DNA from: an uncultured Bryobacterales bacterium
Lineage (GTDB): Bacteria; Acidobacteriota; Terriglobia; Bryobacterales; Bryobacteraceae
Length of the DNA: 64,000 nt
Direction of reading: 5' to 3'
Assembly (NCBI GenBank): GCA_937959285.1
Contig: CALGAR010000134.1
Span: 20,224 to 84,223 of the forward strand
Of the stretch, positions 41,889-49,687 are shown piece by piece. A model generated the notes under the pieces. It was not told the DNA's origin and ran no database searches. It saw only the letters and a list, made by a program, of their open reading frames with translations. Each line of letters starts with the position of its first letter. The stretch's first letter is position 1. A program made the position numbers and the translations under genes.

Positions 41889-43142
41889 ATGCAGGATATC
41901 CAGGAACAGCTAGCCTTATTGCGACGTCGCATCGCCCGGATTGACCGCAAGTACAAGCACAAAGAGACGCCGCTTCCGCCTCCAAAGCCTGATCCTCGGC
42001 CGGCCCGTTACTTTATCGAGGAATGGTACGACGGCACAGAGGTAGAGACGGCCTGCGGACGACACTTCGAAACGGAACGGCTGTACGAGAAACACCGGCG
42101 GCATGGGAGTGTCGACATCTCCAATCTCTGTGACCTCGCGCCTGATTTTCTGGGGGCTATCTCCGAAGGAACCGTGCCTGCGTGCCCGCCCTCGCGGTGG
42201 GCCTTCCTTGATACGGAAACGACGGGACTTGCCGGAGGTACGGGCACCTATGCCTTTCTTGTAGGCGTCGGGCGGATTACTCCGGAAGGGTTTCGCGTCC
42301 GCCAGTTTTTCATGCGGGATCACGGCGAGGAGGCAAGCATGCTGACGGCTCTCAACGAGCACCTCTCCGGCTTCGACATCCTCATCACCTACAACGGCAA
42401 GGCCTACGACCAGCCGCTGCTTGAGACGCGCTTCCGCCTGGCCCGCACGCGGCCTCCCTTTGAACGCCTCCCGCACCTGGATCTTCTGTTTGGCGCCAGA
42501 AGGCTCTGGAAGTTACGTTTCGAGAGCTGCCGCCTGGTGGATCTGGAAAATCAGGTTCTCGGCGTCGAACGGCAGGGCGATCTGCCCGGGGAGATGATTC
42601 CGTACGTCTATTTCGAGTATCTTCGAACGCGGGAAGCGGCCAGGCTTGCACCCATCTTTCATCACAACTCGACGGATATTCTGACGCTGGCCTGCCTGAC
42701 CGGCGTCGTTCCGACTGCCTTTCACTCGCCGGACGATGCTCCCTTGACACACGGCGCGGAGATGGTTGGCCTCGCCCGGTGGCTTCAAAAGATGGAGCGT
42801 TATGATGACGCCCTTGCACTGATGCGCCGGGCGGTGGATCGCGGATTGAACGACAATCTCTTGTTCCGCACGCTGTGGGACATCGCCGCGTTGGAAAAGA
42901 GGCTGGGACGTTCCGAGCTGGCCCTGGCCGTCTATGCCGACCTTGCCGAATCCAGGAACCCCTATTGTGTGGCCGCACTGGAAGAGCTGGCCAAACACTA
43001 CGAGCATCGCGAACGTAACGTTGGCATGGCGTTGGAAATGACGCGAAAGGCGCTCCGCATTCAGGAGACTCCCTCGCTTCTCCACCGGGAAGCGCGGCTT
43101 GCGCGACGCGCGGCCGCACCCCTCACGCGCCGGTTGCTATAG
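41889..43142 (+). CDS. RNase H-fold exonuclease-like protein with TPR-like tail (YprB type)
   Basis: 417 residues. Residues about 105-270 form a DEDD-type exonuclease fold: WAFLDTETTGLAGGTGTYAF with Asp and Glu, FDILITYNGKAYDQPLLETRF, and HHNSTDILTLACL with the final Asp, the pattern of YprB/RNase_H_2 proteins. The C-terminal 130 residues look like two to three TPR-like helical repeats (LMRRAVDRGLNDNLLFRTL, ALAVYADLAESRN). The N-terminus starts with a short coiled coil (LALLRRRIARIDRKYK). Probably a nucleic-acid processing enzyme; the substrate is unknown. Confidence 0.85.
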   Translation: MQDIQEQLALLRRRIARIDRKYKHKETPLPPPKPDPRPARYFIEEWYDGTEVETACGRHFETERLYEKHRRHGSVDISNLCDLAPDFLGAISEGTVPACPPSRWAFLDTETTGLAGGTGTYAFLVGVGRITPEGFRVRQFFMRDHGEEASMLTALNEHLSGFDILITYNGKAYDQPLLETRFRLARTRPPFERLPHLDLLFGARRLWKLRFESCRLVDLENQVLGVERQGDLPGEMIPYVYFEYLRTREAARLAPIFHHNSTDILTLACLTGVVPTAFHSPDDAPLTHGAEMVGLARWLQKMERYDDALALMRRAVDRGLNDNLLFRTLWDIAALEKRLGRSELALAVYADLAESRNPYCVAALEELAKHYEHRERNVGMALEMTRKALRIQETPSLLHREARLARRAAAPLTRRLL

Positions 43143-43248
43143 CTTCCGGCTAGCCAAACAGAGGCAGGGGCCGTAACGCGGCAGTCGGGTGGGCGTCCAT
43201 CTCCAAGGGGAAGCGCCCTCACAAGGGCGGAACCTGCCAGGAGGGCTC

Positions 43249-44073
43249 ATGACTATCGCAAGACATGATCGCGTCCCGGTGCGAAATGTCGGTGATGTAG
43301 AACGGTTCGCATCTGCGATTGCAGGGGGAGGACTGATTGCTTACGGCATACACCGCCGCTCGTGGGGCGGACTCGCCATGGCGGCATTCGGGAGCGAGCT
43401 CATCTACCGTGGTGTTACCGGCTACTGTCCGGGCTACCAGTTGCTTGGGATCCATACCGCCGAGAGAGATGCCCATATCGCCGTGCCTTATGAGACGGGA
43501 CTTCGAGTGGAGGGTACCGTCGTAGTCAAGCGGCCGGCCGCGGACTTGTATCGCTACTGGCGTGATCTCCGTAACCTGCCGCAAGTGATGAAGCATATCA
43601 AGTCGGTCCAGGTCCTGGACGGCCGCCGGTCCCGCTGGGTTTCGAGAGGGCCGCTGGGAATGGACGTCACATGGGACGCCGAGATTCACCACGAAGAACC
43701 CGACAGGATGATCGGATGGAGATCGTTGCCGGGTTCGCAGGTGGAGACTGCGGGGTCGGTACGGTTCCGCGAACTGCCAGATGGCAGCGGAACGGAAGTT
43801 CATGTCGTTTTGCAGTACAATCCTCCGGCTGGATTCCTGGGAGGGTTTGTCGCGAAACTGCTGGGCGCATCGCCGGAGCGGCAGATCAGGGAGGACCTGC
43901 AGCGCTTTAAGGAACTAATGGAGGCAGGCGGACCCCGTCTTGCTGAACGATCCGCAAGGCGTTGGGGAGCAGCAGATCAATTTCGGGAGGCGGATGCTGT
44001 GCAAGAGGCGTCGGAAGAAAGCTACCCGGCCAGCGATGCGCCTGCGTGGACGCAGGGAAGAGTGGGCTCGTAA
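43249..44073 (+). CDS. DUF2892-SRPBCC fusion membrane protein
   Basis: 274 residues from the ATG at 43249, three bases after AGGAGGG. N-terminal DUF2892 (YgaP-like) region NVGDVERFASAIAGGGLIAYGIHRRSWGGLAM with two TM helices and TGYCPGYQLLGI, then an SRPBCC/cyclase domain (about 85-225): VVVKRPAADLYRYWRDLRNLPQVMKHIKSV, WDAEIHHEEPDRMIGWRS, GTEVHVVLQYNPPAG. It closes with QEASEESYPASDAPAW, a tail motif recurrent in stress-related bacterial proteins. Possible lipid-binding stress protein. An earlier in-frame ATG at 43189 has no ribosome site. Confidence 0.88.
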   Translation: MTIARHDRVPVRNVGDVERFASAIAGGGLIAYGIHRRSWGGLAMAAFGSELIYRGVTGYCPGYQLLGIHTAERDAHIAVPYETGLRVEGTVVVKRPAADLYRYWRDLRNLPQVMKHIKSVQVLDGRRSRWVSRGPLGMDVTWDAEIHHEEPDRMIGWRSLPGSQVETAGSVRFRELPDGSGTEVHVVLQYNPPAGFLGGFVAKLLGASPERQIREDLQRFKELMEAGGPRLAERSARRWGAADQFREADAVQEASEESYPASDAPAWTQGRVGS

Positions 44074-44086
44074 TGTTGTTGGCGCG

Positions 44087-44122
44087 GAGGCCCGCTTGCC
44101 GCCGCTCTTCGTCGCGGGCCTC
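44087..44122. terminator. Hairpin downstream of the SRPBCC gene
   Basis: GAGGCCCGC (44087-44095) and GCGGGCCTC (44114-44122) form a perfect nine-base stem with an 18-base loop, 14 bases after the SRPBCC stop. No T-run. It is the first of two hairpins between convergent genes. Confidence 0.45.
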
Positions 44123-44125
44123 AGC

Positions 44126-44158
44126 GGGCGAACGGTAAGCGACAGAAACCGCTCGCCC
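44126..44158. terminator. Second hairpin between convergent genes
   Basis: GGGCGAACGGT (44126-44136) pairs with ACCGCTCGCCC (44148-44158), 11 bases with one mismatch and an 11-base loop. Lies directly after the previous hairpin, about 100 bases from the end of the GT4-like gene. Likely part of a bidirectional stop region, without a U-tract. Confidence 0.45.
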
Positions 44159-44256
44159 TCGCCTTGCACTCAGTCTAGCCCCGCATTCGAGCGCCGGCAA
44201 GAGTAAAAGTCTATAAGATACAGTTACTTACGTCCAGGTGGAACTGTTAGGACGGG

Positions 44257-45333
44257 CTAAACGGCTTGCGCCAGGTCCGCCTTTGCTGAGTTTGATCTAC
44301 GCCCCAGTATTCGCTCGTAGGCAGTGAGATAACCCAGCGCCATGCGCTCCGATGTGTAACGCCGGGCCATCTGCTCCGCTTTCTCGGAGAGAGTGTGCCT
44401 TTCGGCTGGTTTTTGAATCAGCTCGATGATGGCGGCGCCGAGCGCGAGGCGGTCATAAGGAGGGACATAGCGTACCGTATCCTCCCACATATCGCGCATG
44501 CCTTCGTTCTCTCCAAGGATGAGAGAACAGCCGGACATCGCGGCGTCGATGGCCGGGAAACCGACGACGTCGTAAGCGGCAGGGTGAATGTAGATGGATG
44601 CGCGAGACAGCAGTTCCAGGCGCTCCTTCGCACCGGCAGGGATGAGTCGTATCGCCTGCGGCCGGAACATCCTTTGAATCGCTTCCGGATCCTCGACGGG
44701 CACGACGATCGGCCAGGGAAGATGAGCTGCCACGGCGTCGAGGTTCGCCAGGTTCACAGGATCGTCCCAATACGGGCCGAACGCGGCGATCAGGGATTCC
44801 TTCCAACTGATGCGGAAGCGCTTGGGATCCCGGCCGCAGCGGACGACGCGGGTCTCCGGAAGCGCCTTGAAGAAGGACTCAAGCTGGCGGCGTAACGCTT
44901 CGCTCGGCGTCACCAGGACATCCGCCTTTTGAAGACTTAGGCGAACCTGCAGGTCATAACGATTGAGGACGGCGGGTGACGCCTCCTTCTTATCCGCAAG
45001 CCAGCGCGCCAGTTCGCAACTGTAGGCCGAAACAAGCACGGGGCCCTTCCAGGCCAACCCCCCGTTGCGGAAACCGTGAACGTGAACGACGTCGGGCTTT
45101 GTCGCCTGCTCGAGATCAACCAGCCATCGGGATGAATTGTCTCTGGGTTCCTCATAGACCCGGACGCGCTCGAGGCCCGCCAGTTCATCGCGGATTTGAG
45201 AAGTGGGAGGGGTAGAGGCGAGCATCACCTCAACACCGAGACGAGCGAGCGACTGCGCCAGGTCCAGCACGCAGGGCCATGCCGGCTCCGTTGTTTCCGC
45301 GACCATCAATACGCGTCCTGGAGTAATCGCCAT
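44257..45333 (-). CDS. Glycosyltransferase, GT4-like
   Basis: 358 residues with the GT-B pattern: N-terminal RVLMVAETTEPAWPCVLDLAQSL, central DVVHVHGFRNGG and ADVLVTPSEALRRQL, and C-terminal ASIYIHPAAYDVVGFPAIDAAMSGCSLIL containing the GFP-IDAAMSG variant of the E-x7-E motif. The second Glu is replaced (FPAIDAAMSG), which is seen in some GT4 members but weakens a catalytic claim. The ATG at 45333 is chosen over 45360, which overlaps the epimerase stop. Partner of the upstream epimerase. Confidence 0.8.
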   Translation of the reverse strand: MAITPGRVLMVAETTEPAWPCVLDLAQSLARLGVEVMLASTPPTSQIRDELAGLERVRVYEEPRDNSSRWLVDLEQATKPDVVHVHGFRNGGLAWKGPVLVSAYSCELARWLADKKEASPAVLNRYDLQVRLSLQKADVLVTPSEALRRQLESFFKALPETRVVRCGRDPKRFRISWKESLIAAFGPYWDDPVNLANLDAVAAHLPWPIVVPVEDPEAIQRMFRPQAIRLIPAGAKERLELLSRASIYIHPAAYDVVGFPAIDAAMSGCSLILGENEGMRDMWEDTVRYVPPYDRLALGAAIIELIQKPAERHTLSEKAEQMARRYTSERMALGYLTAYERILGRRSNSAKADLAQAV

Positions 45334-45346
45334 ATTCCGTTTCACC

Positions 45347-46471
45347 TCAACTAGCGACATTCTCAAACTCAGCGGATTCGCCGGCTTTCGCCGCCGCTGG
45401 TATGCGCCCGGCCTCCACAAGCCAGTCGCGCAAGACCTGCAGCCCCTGTCGCAAATCTACCTTCATCCTCCATCCTGAGGCCTGCTGAAATCTTCGGGTG
45501 TCGGACACAAAGTAGACAGCATCGCCGGGACGGGGCGAATCAAACCGCACCTCCGGCCGCTGTCCGGTCAGCGTCTCGACCTGATCAAGCAGTTCGAGGA
45601 GGCTGATGCTATTCTTCGGACCGCCGCCCACGTTGTAGGCCGATCCGGTCAAGTCATCGATATGCTCCCAGGCATGCAACAACGCCCCGACCGCATCTTC
45701 GACAAAGAGGCAGTCCCTTACCTGCCTGCCGTCACCGTGAATGAGTATCTCCTTGCCGGACAGCGCGCGCCGCATGATATATCCAATCCAGTCGTGCTCG
45801 CCGGTTCCATGCTGACGCGGGCCGTAGACAGAACCGAGGCGAAGAACTGTCGCGCGAATTCCCAGGTTCCGGGCGGAGTCCAGTACGTACTGATCGGCGG
45901 CACCCTTCGAGCACGCATGCGGCGTGTTGAAATCAAGAGGCCTGTTTTCCGAGATTCCCTTCGCTCTCAGCCCTGCATGTTCGGGCTCATAGCGCATTCC
46001 ATTCAGTTGAAGCGCGAGGTCGGGCAGACTGCCGTAGACCTTGGTCGTGGACGCGAAGACCACGGAGGGCTTGGGCTCGAGGGCGCGAGCTTCCTCAATC
46101 AAGTTCACGGTCCCGCCCGCATTCACTTCAAAATCTTCCCGCGGCGCGCAAAGGCTCTGCATGACCGATACCTGAGCGGCGAGATGGAAGATGTGCCCCG
46201 CGCCTCGCATTGAGCGGCGGAGGGCATCGCGGTGGCGGATGTCGGCGACCTCGACGTGCAGATTGTGCTCGGGGTGCCGGTCTCGCAGCCAGCGCAGGTT
46301 TTCGAGGCCTCCAGGCGCAGAAAGATTGTCGAAGATGATGACAGGTACTCCCGCGCTTAGCAGGCGGTCGGCCAAGTTCGAGCCAATAAAGCCTGCCCCG
46401 CCAGTGATCAGCACCCGCTGGCGGCAGTTGCGTCTTCCGCAATTCGAGCTGTGAAAGAAAGCCACCCGCAA
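45347..46471 (-). CDS. NAD-dependent epimerase, CDP-paratose 2-epimerase-like
   Basis: Extended SDR, 374 residues: VLITGGAGFIGSNLADRLL, IFDNLSAPGGLENLRWL, IFHLAAQVSVMQSL, then RPLDFNTPHACSKGAADQYVL with the catalytic Tyr replaced by His-Ala in the usual YxxxK position, as in the RfbE/CDP-tyvelose epimerase subgroup where the S-x-Y-x3-K reads similarly (YGCSKGAADQY there). RQVRDCLFVEDAV is typical. NFEVNAGGTVNLIEEA supports the RfbE-like line. It likely makes a rare nucleotide sugar for a surface glycan, used by the adjacent transferase. Note HACSK instead of Y-x3-K. Confidence 0.85.
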   Translation of the reverse strand: MRVAFFHSSNCGRRNCRQRVLITGGAGFIGSNLADRLLSAGVPVIIFDNLSAPGGLENLRWLRDRHPEHNLHVEVADIRHRDALRRSMRGAGHIFHLAAQVSVMQSLCAPREDFEVNAGGTVNLIEEARALEPKPSVVFASTTKVYGSLPDLALQLNGMRYEPEHAGLRAKGISENRPLDFNTPHACSKGAADQYVLDSARNLGIRATVLRLGSVYGPRQHGTGEHDWIGYIMRRALSGKEILIHGDGRQVRDCLFVEDAVGALLHAWEHIDDLTGSAYNVGGGPKNSISLLELLDQVETLTGQRPEVRFDSPRPGDAVYFVSDTRRFQQASGWRMKVDLRQGLQVLRDWLVEAGRIPAAAKAGESAEFENVAS

Positions 46472-46507
46472 TCGCCTCTCAGTTTGATACAGATTCTTGT
46501 TTTAACC

Positions 46508-46534
46508 CGTTACGTTTCGAGTACGAACTTAACG
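46508..46534. repeat. Imperfect inverted repeat upstream of the epimerase
   Basis: CGTTACGTTTCG and CGAACTTAACG flank a four-base centre AGTA; the arms match with one substitution and one inserted base. About 40-60 bases upstream of the epimerase start (minus strand) in otherwise featureless sequence. Could be a regulator site. The rest of the 261-base gap (46472-46732) holds no supported gene. Confidence 0.3.
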
Positions 46535-46732
46535 CCATCCGGATATTTGGGGTACGAGCCGCGGTGTCAGGAGGAAATGAACGCCCCGGGGCACAATGTT
46601 TCGAGCAACGAACGTGCCAAACGGGAAATTGTTTGTTCTCATCAAGAATCGGCTCCCGAACTTCCCGTCTGGCCTGAGATTTCTACGCTAATGTTGAAAG
46701 AATTACACCTCGGACGGGGCGATCAATTGACG

Positions 46733-46897
46733 TCATGCCCTTCGGGCAACTCCCAGGATGAGGGTGACCAGGAAGACCCCCAGGAACAGGAAGAACAGAA
46801 TTCTCGCGATTCCGGCGCTCGCTGCTGCAATGCCTCCGAATCCAAAAATTGCGGCGACAATTGCAATCAGAAAAAATAACAGCGCCCAACCAAGCAT
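46733..46897 (-). CDS. DUF1328 (YtjA-type) small membrane protein
   Basis: 54 residues, MLGWALLFFLIAIVAAIFGF followed by GGIAAASAGIARILFFLFL and a second hydrophobic stretch ending LILGVARRA. This is the standard DUF1328/YtjA sequence with two TM helices. The ATG follows GGAGGAGAAAC, a strong ribosome site. Members are common in stress-induced sets in Gram-negative bacteria, function unknown. Divergent from the lmo0937-type gene by 272 bases. Confidence 0.9.
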   Translation of the reverse strand: MLGWALLFFLIAIVAAIFGFGGIAAASAGIARILFFLFLGVFLVTLILGVARRA

Positions 46898-47063
46898 GTT
46901 TCTCCTCCATGGCTCAAGTCGCGCCTCCTTGTTGCAAGAGCACGAGGAGGGCTTACGGAATCAAAGGAGCAAGCCGCAGGCCATCTCATGAATGCGGGCG
47001 TCTGCCGCCCAGGAGCCGTCGTGAGGGTTCCATGCCTCGTATTCACGTTTAATATCCGGAAGG

Positions 47064-47089
47064 GGAAACAGTCTTCAGACCGGGGAGTC
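47064..47089 (+). promoter_or_regulatory. Possible ECF-type promoter for the lmo0937-like gene
   Basis: GGAAAC (47064-47069), 17 bases, then GTC (47087-47089). The spacing and the GGAAxC/GTC elements resemble ECF sigma promoters, and a small sigma factor is encoded 1.2 kb away. Weak evidence; the site is 81 bases before the start. Confidence 0.25.
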
Positions 47090-47169
47090 CAAAATGCAGT
47101 GGGACGCCGCAGCGAACTCGGCCCCCAATACTCACGACGCCGGTGCCGGCGTGGAGAGGAAAAGAAACG

Positions 47170-47322
47170 ATGTTGTGGACGATCTTTGTGATTCTCCTGG
47201 CTTTGTGGTTGCTTGGCGTACTGACCTCCTACACTTTAGGGGGATTCATTCACATTCTGCTCATCGTGGCGGTAGCAGTCCTGGTGATCAGACTGATTCA
47301 GGGTCGCCGCCGCGTGGTGTAA
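47170..47322 (+). CDS. lmo0937-family small membrane protein
   Basis: 50 residues: MLWTIFVILLALWLLGVLTS, then YTLGGFIHILLIVAVAVLVI and a basic end RLIQGRRRVV. Two TM helices; the sequence matches the lmo0937 family consensus. The ribosome site GGAGAGGAAAAG precedes the ATG. These proteins are typical general-stress gene products. One of four tiny membrane proteins in this island. Confidence 0.85.
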   Translation: MLWTIFVILLALWLLGVLTSYTLGGFIHILLIVAVAVLVIRLIQGRRRVV

Positions 47323-47448
47323 CGATTCGTTGTGTTCCTGGCGGTTTTCTCCGTCCGCCTGCTGCGGGAGGTGCGGGTGGTCGTCGTCAGCCCGGACGAG
47401 TTGAAAAGGAAAGCGGCGGATGCGCGAGTAAGGCGGCCCGCCGCGGAT

Positions 47449-47487
47449 AAAAAAAAGCAATGGGCGCACCTTATGGTGCGCCCATTG
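47449..47487 (-). terminator. Rho-independent terminator of the SYLF gene
   Basis: CAATGGGCGCACC (47458-47470) and GGTGCGCCCATTG (47475-47487) form a perfect 13-bp stem with loop TTAT. On the minus strand it is followed by GC and eight T residues (A-run at 47449-47456). It lies 22 bases downstream of the SYLF stop. A textbook intrinsic terminator. Confidence 0.93.
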
Positions 47488-47509
47488 AACATCACCGGTT
47501 GTGCTTGCC

Positions 47510-48208
47510 CTATTGCCCCATCGCAGTGCCCGGAGGCAAGTACTTCAACAGAGCGTTATAGAAGGGCTGCGTATCGGGAGGCGGGGCGATCCTCCCTCGA
47601 AGGATCTGGGGGTGGTCAACCGGCCGGCCGTAGAGCGCAGTATTATCGTCGTTGTCGACCCGGAACGTGGCTCCGGTCACAGTGATACCGGCAAACGCTC
47701 CGCGTGATCTTCCATAGGAGAGAATTTCCGATCCAAGTAGTGCATCCGTCTCCGCTCTGCTCACTCGTCCAACTGGTCCAGCCATAACTCCAACATCGCC
47801 GCCCATGGTGAACTGGCTCTCCATCAGCCGCTGGACGCCGCGATCGTTCATTACGACGAGGATCAGGTCCGTTTCGCCGGCTCCAATCTGTGGGCCGATG
47901 CTGCCGCCCTCGATGCGGACAGCGGACGGTCCGCTCCAGCGGTTGGCCGCAGTCCTGCAGACGACCACGCCTTTTCCATATTGCGCTCCGACGATGAAGC
48001 CCGCTCTCTTCAGGCCAGGAATCACCGCAAGACACTTGGCTCGTTCGAGCAAGTCGCGCGGAATTGCTCTATCCGAAGCTGCCATCACTTCATTGAGTAT
48101 CTGAGCCGATCTGTCCAGCCTGTCCAGGACGTCCTTCCGGTTTGAACGACTCGGAGCAGCGCTCAGAAGGACTGCGGACACCAGTAGTGAAACCACGACA
48201 CGGAACAT
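47510..48208 (-). CDS. Exported SYLF/Ysc84-domain protein
   Basis: Lipid-binding SYLF domain protein, 232 residues. A signal peptide (MFRVVVSLLVSAVLLSAA) is followed by AIPRDLLERAKCLAVIPGLKR, GFIVGAQYGKGVVVCR, WSGPSAVRIEGGSIGPQIG and FTMGGDVGVMAGPVGR, the Ysc84 family core. Start after TAGGAGC. In eukaryotes SYLF binds lipids and actin; bacterial members are secreted or periplasmic proteins of unknown role, frequent in stress clusters. Ends in a strong intrinsic terminator. Confidence 0.9.
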   Translation of the reverse strand: MFRVVVSLLVSAVLLSAAPSRSNRKDVLDRLDRSAQILNEVMAASDRAIPRDLLERAKCLAVIPGLKRAGFIVGAQYGKGVVVCRTAANRWSGPSAVRIEGGSIGPQIGAGETDLILVVMNDRGVQRLMESQFTMGGDVGVMAGPVGRVSRAETDALLGSEILSYGRSRGAFAGITVTGATFRVDNDDNTALYGRPVDHPQILRGRIAPPPDTQPFYNALLKYLPPGTAMGQ

Positions 48209-48245
48209 AACTTAAGCTCCTATCGGAATACTTGCGAGGGGATGG

Positions 48246-48761
48246 CTAGTTGCCGGCAGCGGCGTTCACGGGTCGGGCGGCAAGTAGTCGAGGAATCAAT
48301 GGCCGCCGCACCAGCCGCTTACCGACTGTCCGTCTGGCCCGCAGAAGGCGAATGCGAACCGCCGTTTCAGTCCACCCTTGCTGCTTGGCAATCTCCTGCA
48401 CCTTGTACCCCTCAAGGTAGTGCCGTTGCAGGACAACGCGATCATTCCTCTTGCAGCACTTCAAGATACGGCGAACGTCGATGGCTGCCAGATTGACTCG
48501 TGGAGCGGTAGAGATTTCGGGAAGAGCCTGCAGCAGCGGCTCCCGCCGGATGTAGCTGCGGTGGATATTGAGAGCGATGCTGTTCATCCAGGTAAGAACC
48601 ATGGACGGATCACGCAATTGACCCAGCCGCTCCCAGCCTTTTGCCCAAGCCGCTTGCGCGGTTTCTTGAGCCGTATCATAGTTGAGCCCACGAGAGACTA
48701 GAAAGCGGACCGTCATGTTGAAGCATTTTTGGTAAGCTTGCCCGTATTCTTCTCTTGTCAT
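48246..48761 (-). CDS. Small sigma-70-family (ECF-like) sigma factor
   Basis: 171 residues from the ATG at 48761: region 2 with YQKCFNMTVRFLVSRGL and AQAAWAKGWERLGQLRDPSMVLTW, region 4 with RVVLQRHYLEGYKVQEIAKQ then GWTETAVRIRLLRARRTVGK, a complete HTH. No anti-sigma gene is adjacent. The frame stays open upstream to 49031 but the region is Arg/Ser-rich and not sigma-like. Its place amid small stress membrane proteins suggests that it controls them; this is inference. Confidence 0.82.
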   Translation of the reverse strand: MTREEYGQAYQKCFNMTVRFLVSRGLNYDTAQETAQAAWAKGWERLGQLRDPSMVLTWMNSIALNIHRSYIRREPLLQALPEISTAPRVNLAAIDVRRILKCCKRNDRVVLQRHYLEGYKVQEIAKQQGWTETAVRIRLLRARRTVGKRLVRRPLIPRLLAARPVNAAAGN

Positions 48762-48888
48762 TGCCCCCACTGCTCCTTGTTTTTTTTCGCCAGGTTTCTT
48801 GCGCCAGGCAAAAGGTGGCTGGCGCTCTGAGAAAGGCTTTGTCGGCCCGTACGGCTCCCAGCCGCAACCAAGCATTCGGAAAACAGTC

Positions 48889-48910
48889 CCAGCGCTCTCG
48901 GAAGCGCTGG
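48889..48910 (-). terminator. Hairpin after glsB-like gene
   Basis: CCAGCGCT and AGCGCTGG form a perfect eight-base stem around a six-base loop; on the minus strand a short TTTT follows (GACTGTTTTCC). It lies 93 bases downstream of the GlsB-type stop and upstream of the sigma gene, so it may separate the two transcripts. Confidence 0.45.
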
Positions 48911-49002
48911 CCTGGATCTCGCCCTTTCGAACCCGTTCATTGCGTCGTCGCATTCCGAAGAGCGTGTGCGCCGCTCTCCCGAGGGTGTCTTCCCTCGCCG
49001 CT

Positions 49003-49260
49003 TCATACAGCCCTACGGCGCACAAGGGCACGGTACAAGGCGAGAATGACGATTGCGCCGAGCAGGGACATGATGAAGCCGGCGCCGCGTCCGGGGCCGT
49101 ACAGCCCTATCAGGCGCCCGATAAATCCGCCGAGAACTGCTCCTGCGATTCCAAGAAGAATCGTGATCACGAATCCGCCGGGGTCCCTTCCTGGCATCAG
49201 GAGCTTCGCTATAACGCCGACGATTAAACCGAACAGAATCCAGCTCAGTACAGCGAGCAT
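49003..49260 (-). CDS. GlsB/YeaQ/YmgE-family stress membrane protein
   Basis: 85 residues with three TM helices: SWILFGLIVGVIAKLLMPGRDPGGF, VITILLGIAGAVLGGFIGRLIGL, GFIMSLLGAIVILALYRALV. GxxGxxxGG spacing matches the transglycosylase-associated/GlsB family, which responds to general stress in many bacteria. The start follows AGGAGG at four bases. Part of the stress-membrane island. Confidence 0.92.
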   Translation of the reverse strand: MLAVLSWILFGLIVGVIAKLLMPGRDPGGFVITILLGIAGAVLGGFIGRLIGLYGPGRGAGFIMSLLGAIVILALYRALVRRRAV

Positions 49261-49687
49261 CCATCCTCCTGGTGTCGGCCCGCTGCAAATTGAACAGGAT
49301 CATCAAGCTGTCGAGCTCGTCTCCGCGTTCCATTCAGGGCCTTCCACACGCCCAAACGTGAAGCACGCCCGATGCCAACTGGGATACCGCGAAGGTTCGC
49401 GACATGCTAAGCGACTACATCTGGAAGGATAAGCCCACCGGCATCGCGAGCCCAGAGAATCCATGAAACGTGAGCAAGATTTTCTTGCGCGGGAAAATTT
49501 TTCCGCTGAAAAGTGGCCCGGAAAGCGTCCACCCGTTATCGGCAGCGTGAGGAGCCCTGAGGTCTGTTACCGTAAGTAACGAAGAGTTAAGCTACTTACA
49601 AAATGTGACAGAAAGTGGAAGGATTCTGGCGCAAGCTGGTTATACAATTGCTTGAACCTTGCGGGAACGTGATCGGAGGTCACGGTA
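49261..49687. other. 427-base region without a supported gene
   Basis: Holds the glsB-type upstream region (minus strand) and the regulator upstream region (plus strand). Visible features are the ribosome sites at both ends, two overlapping inverted repeats at 49566-49599, and a TATACAAT stretch at 49641-49648 that could be a -10 for the regulator. A short ORF (about 49404-49466) was considered and dropped. No tRNA or small gene was recognised. Confidence 0.6.
49566..49599. repeat. Overlapping inverted repeats upstream of the TolB-like regulator
   Basis: GTTAC-CGTAA-GTAAC (49566-49580) is one inverted repeat; GTAAGTA (49572-49578) also pairs with TACTTAC (49593-49599). The ten-base CGTAAGTAAC recurs as its complement at 44223-44232. 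Located 89-122 bases before the ATG at 49688, so possibly an operator. Confidence 0.4.

Noticed and set aside
46451..46879. Plus-strand frame with AGGAGGAA before an internal ATG (46577)
   Set aside because: It lies antisense to DUF1328, the ribosome spacing is only two bases, and the protein is low-complexity Glu/Asn-rich.
48755..49432. Plus-strand 225-residue frame antisense to the sigma-glsB region
   Set aside because: Pro/Arg/Ser-rich shadow of two supported genes on the other strand.
49404..49466. Short ORF with MLSDYIWKDKPTGIASPENP
   Set aside because: Only about 20 residues after the ATG and no ribosome site; could be a remnant, but nothing supports it.
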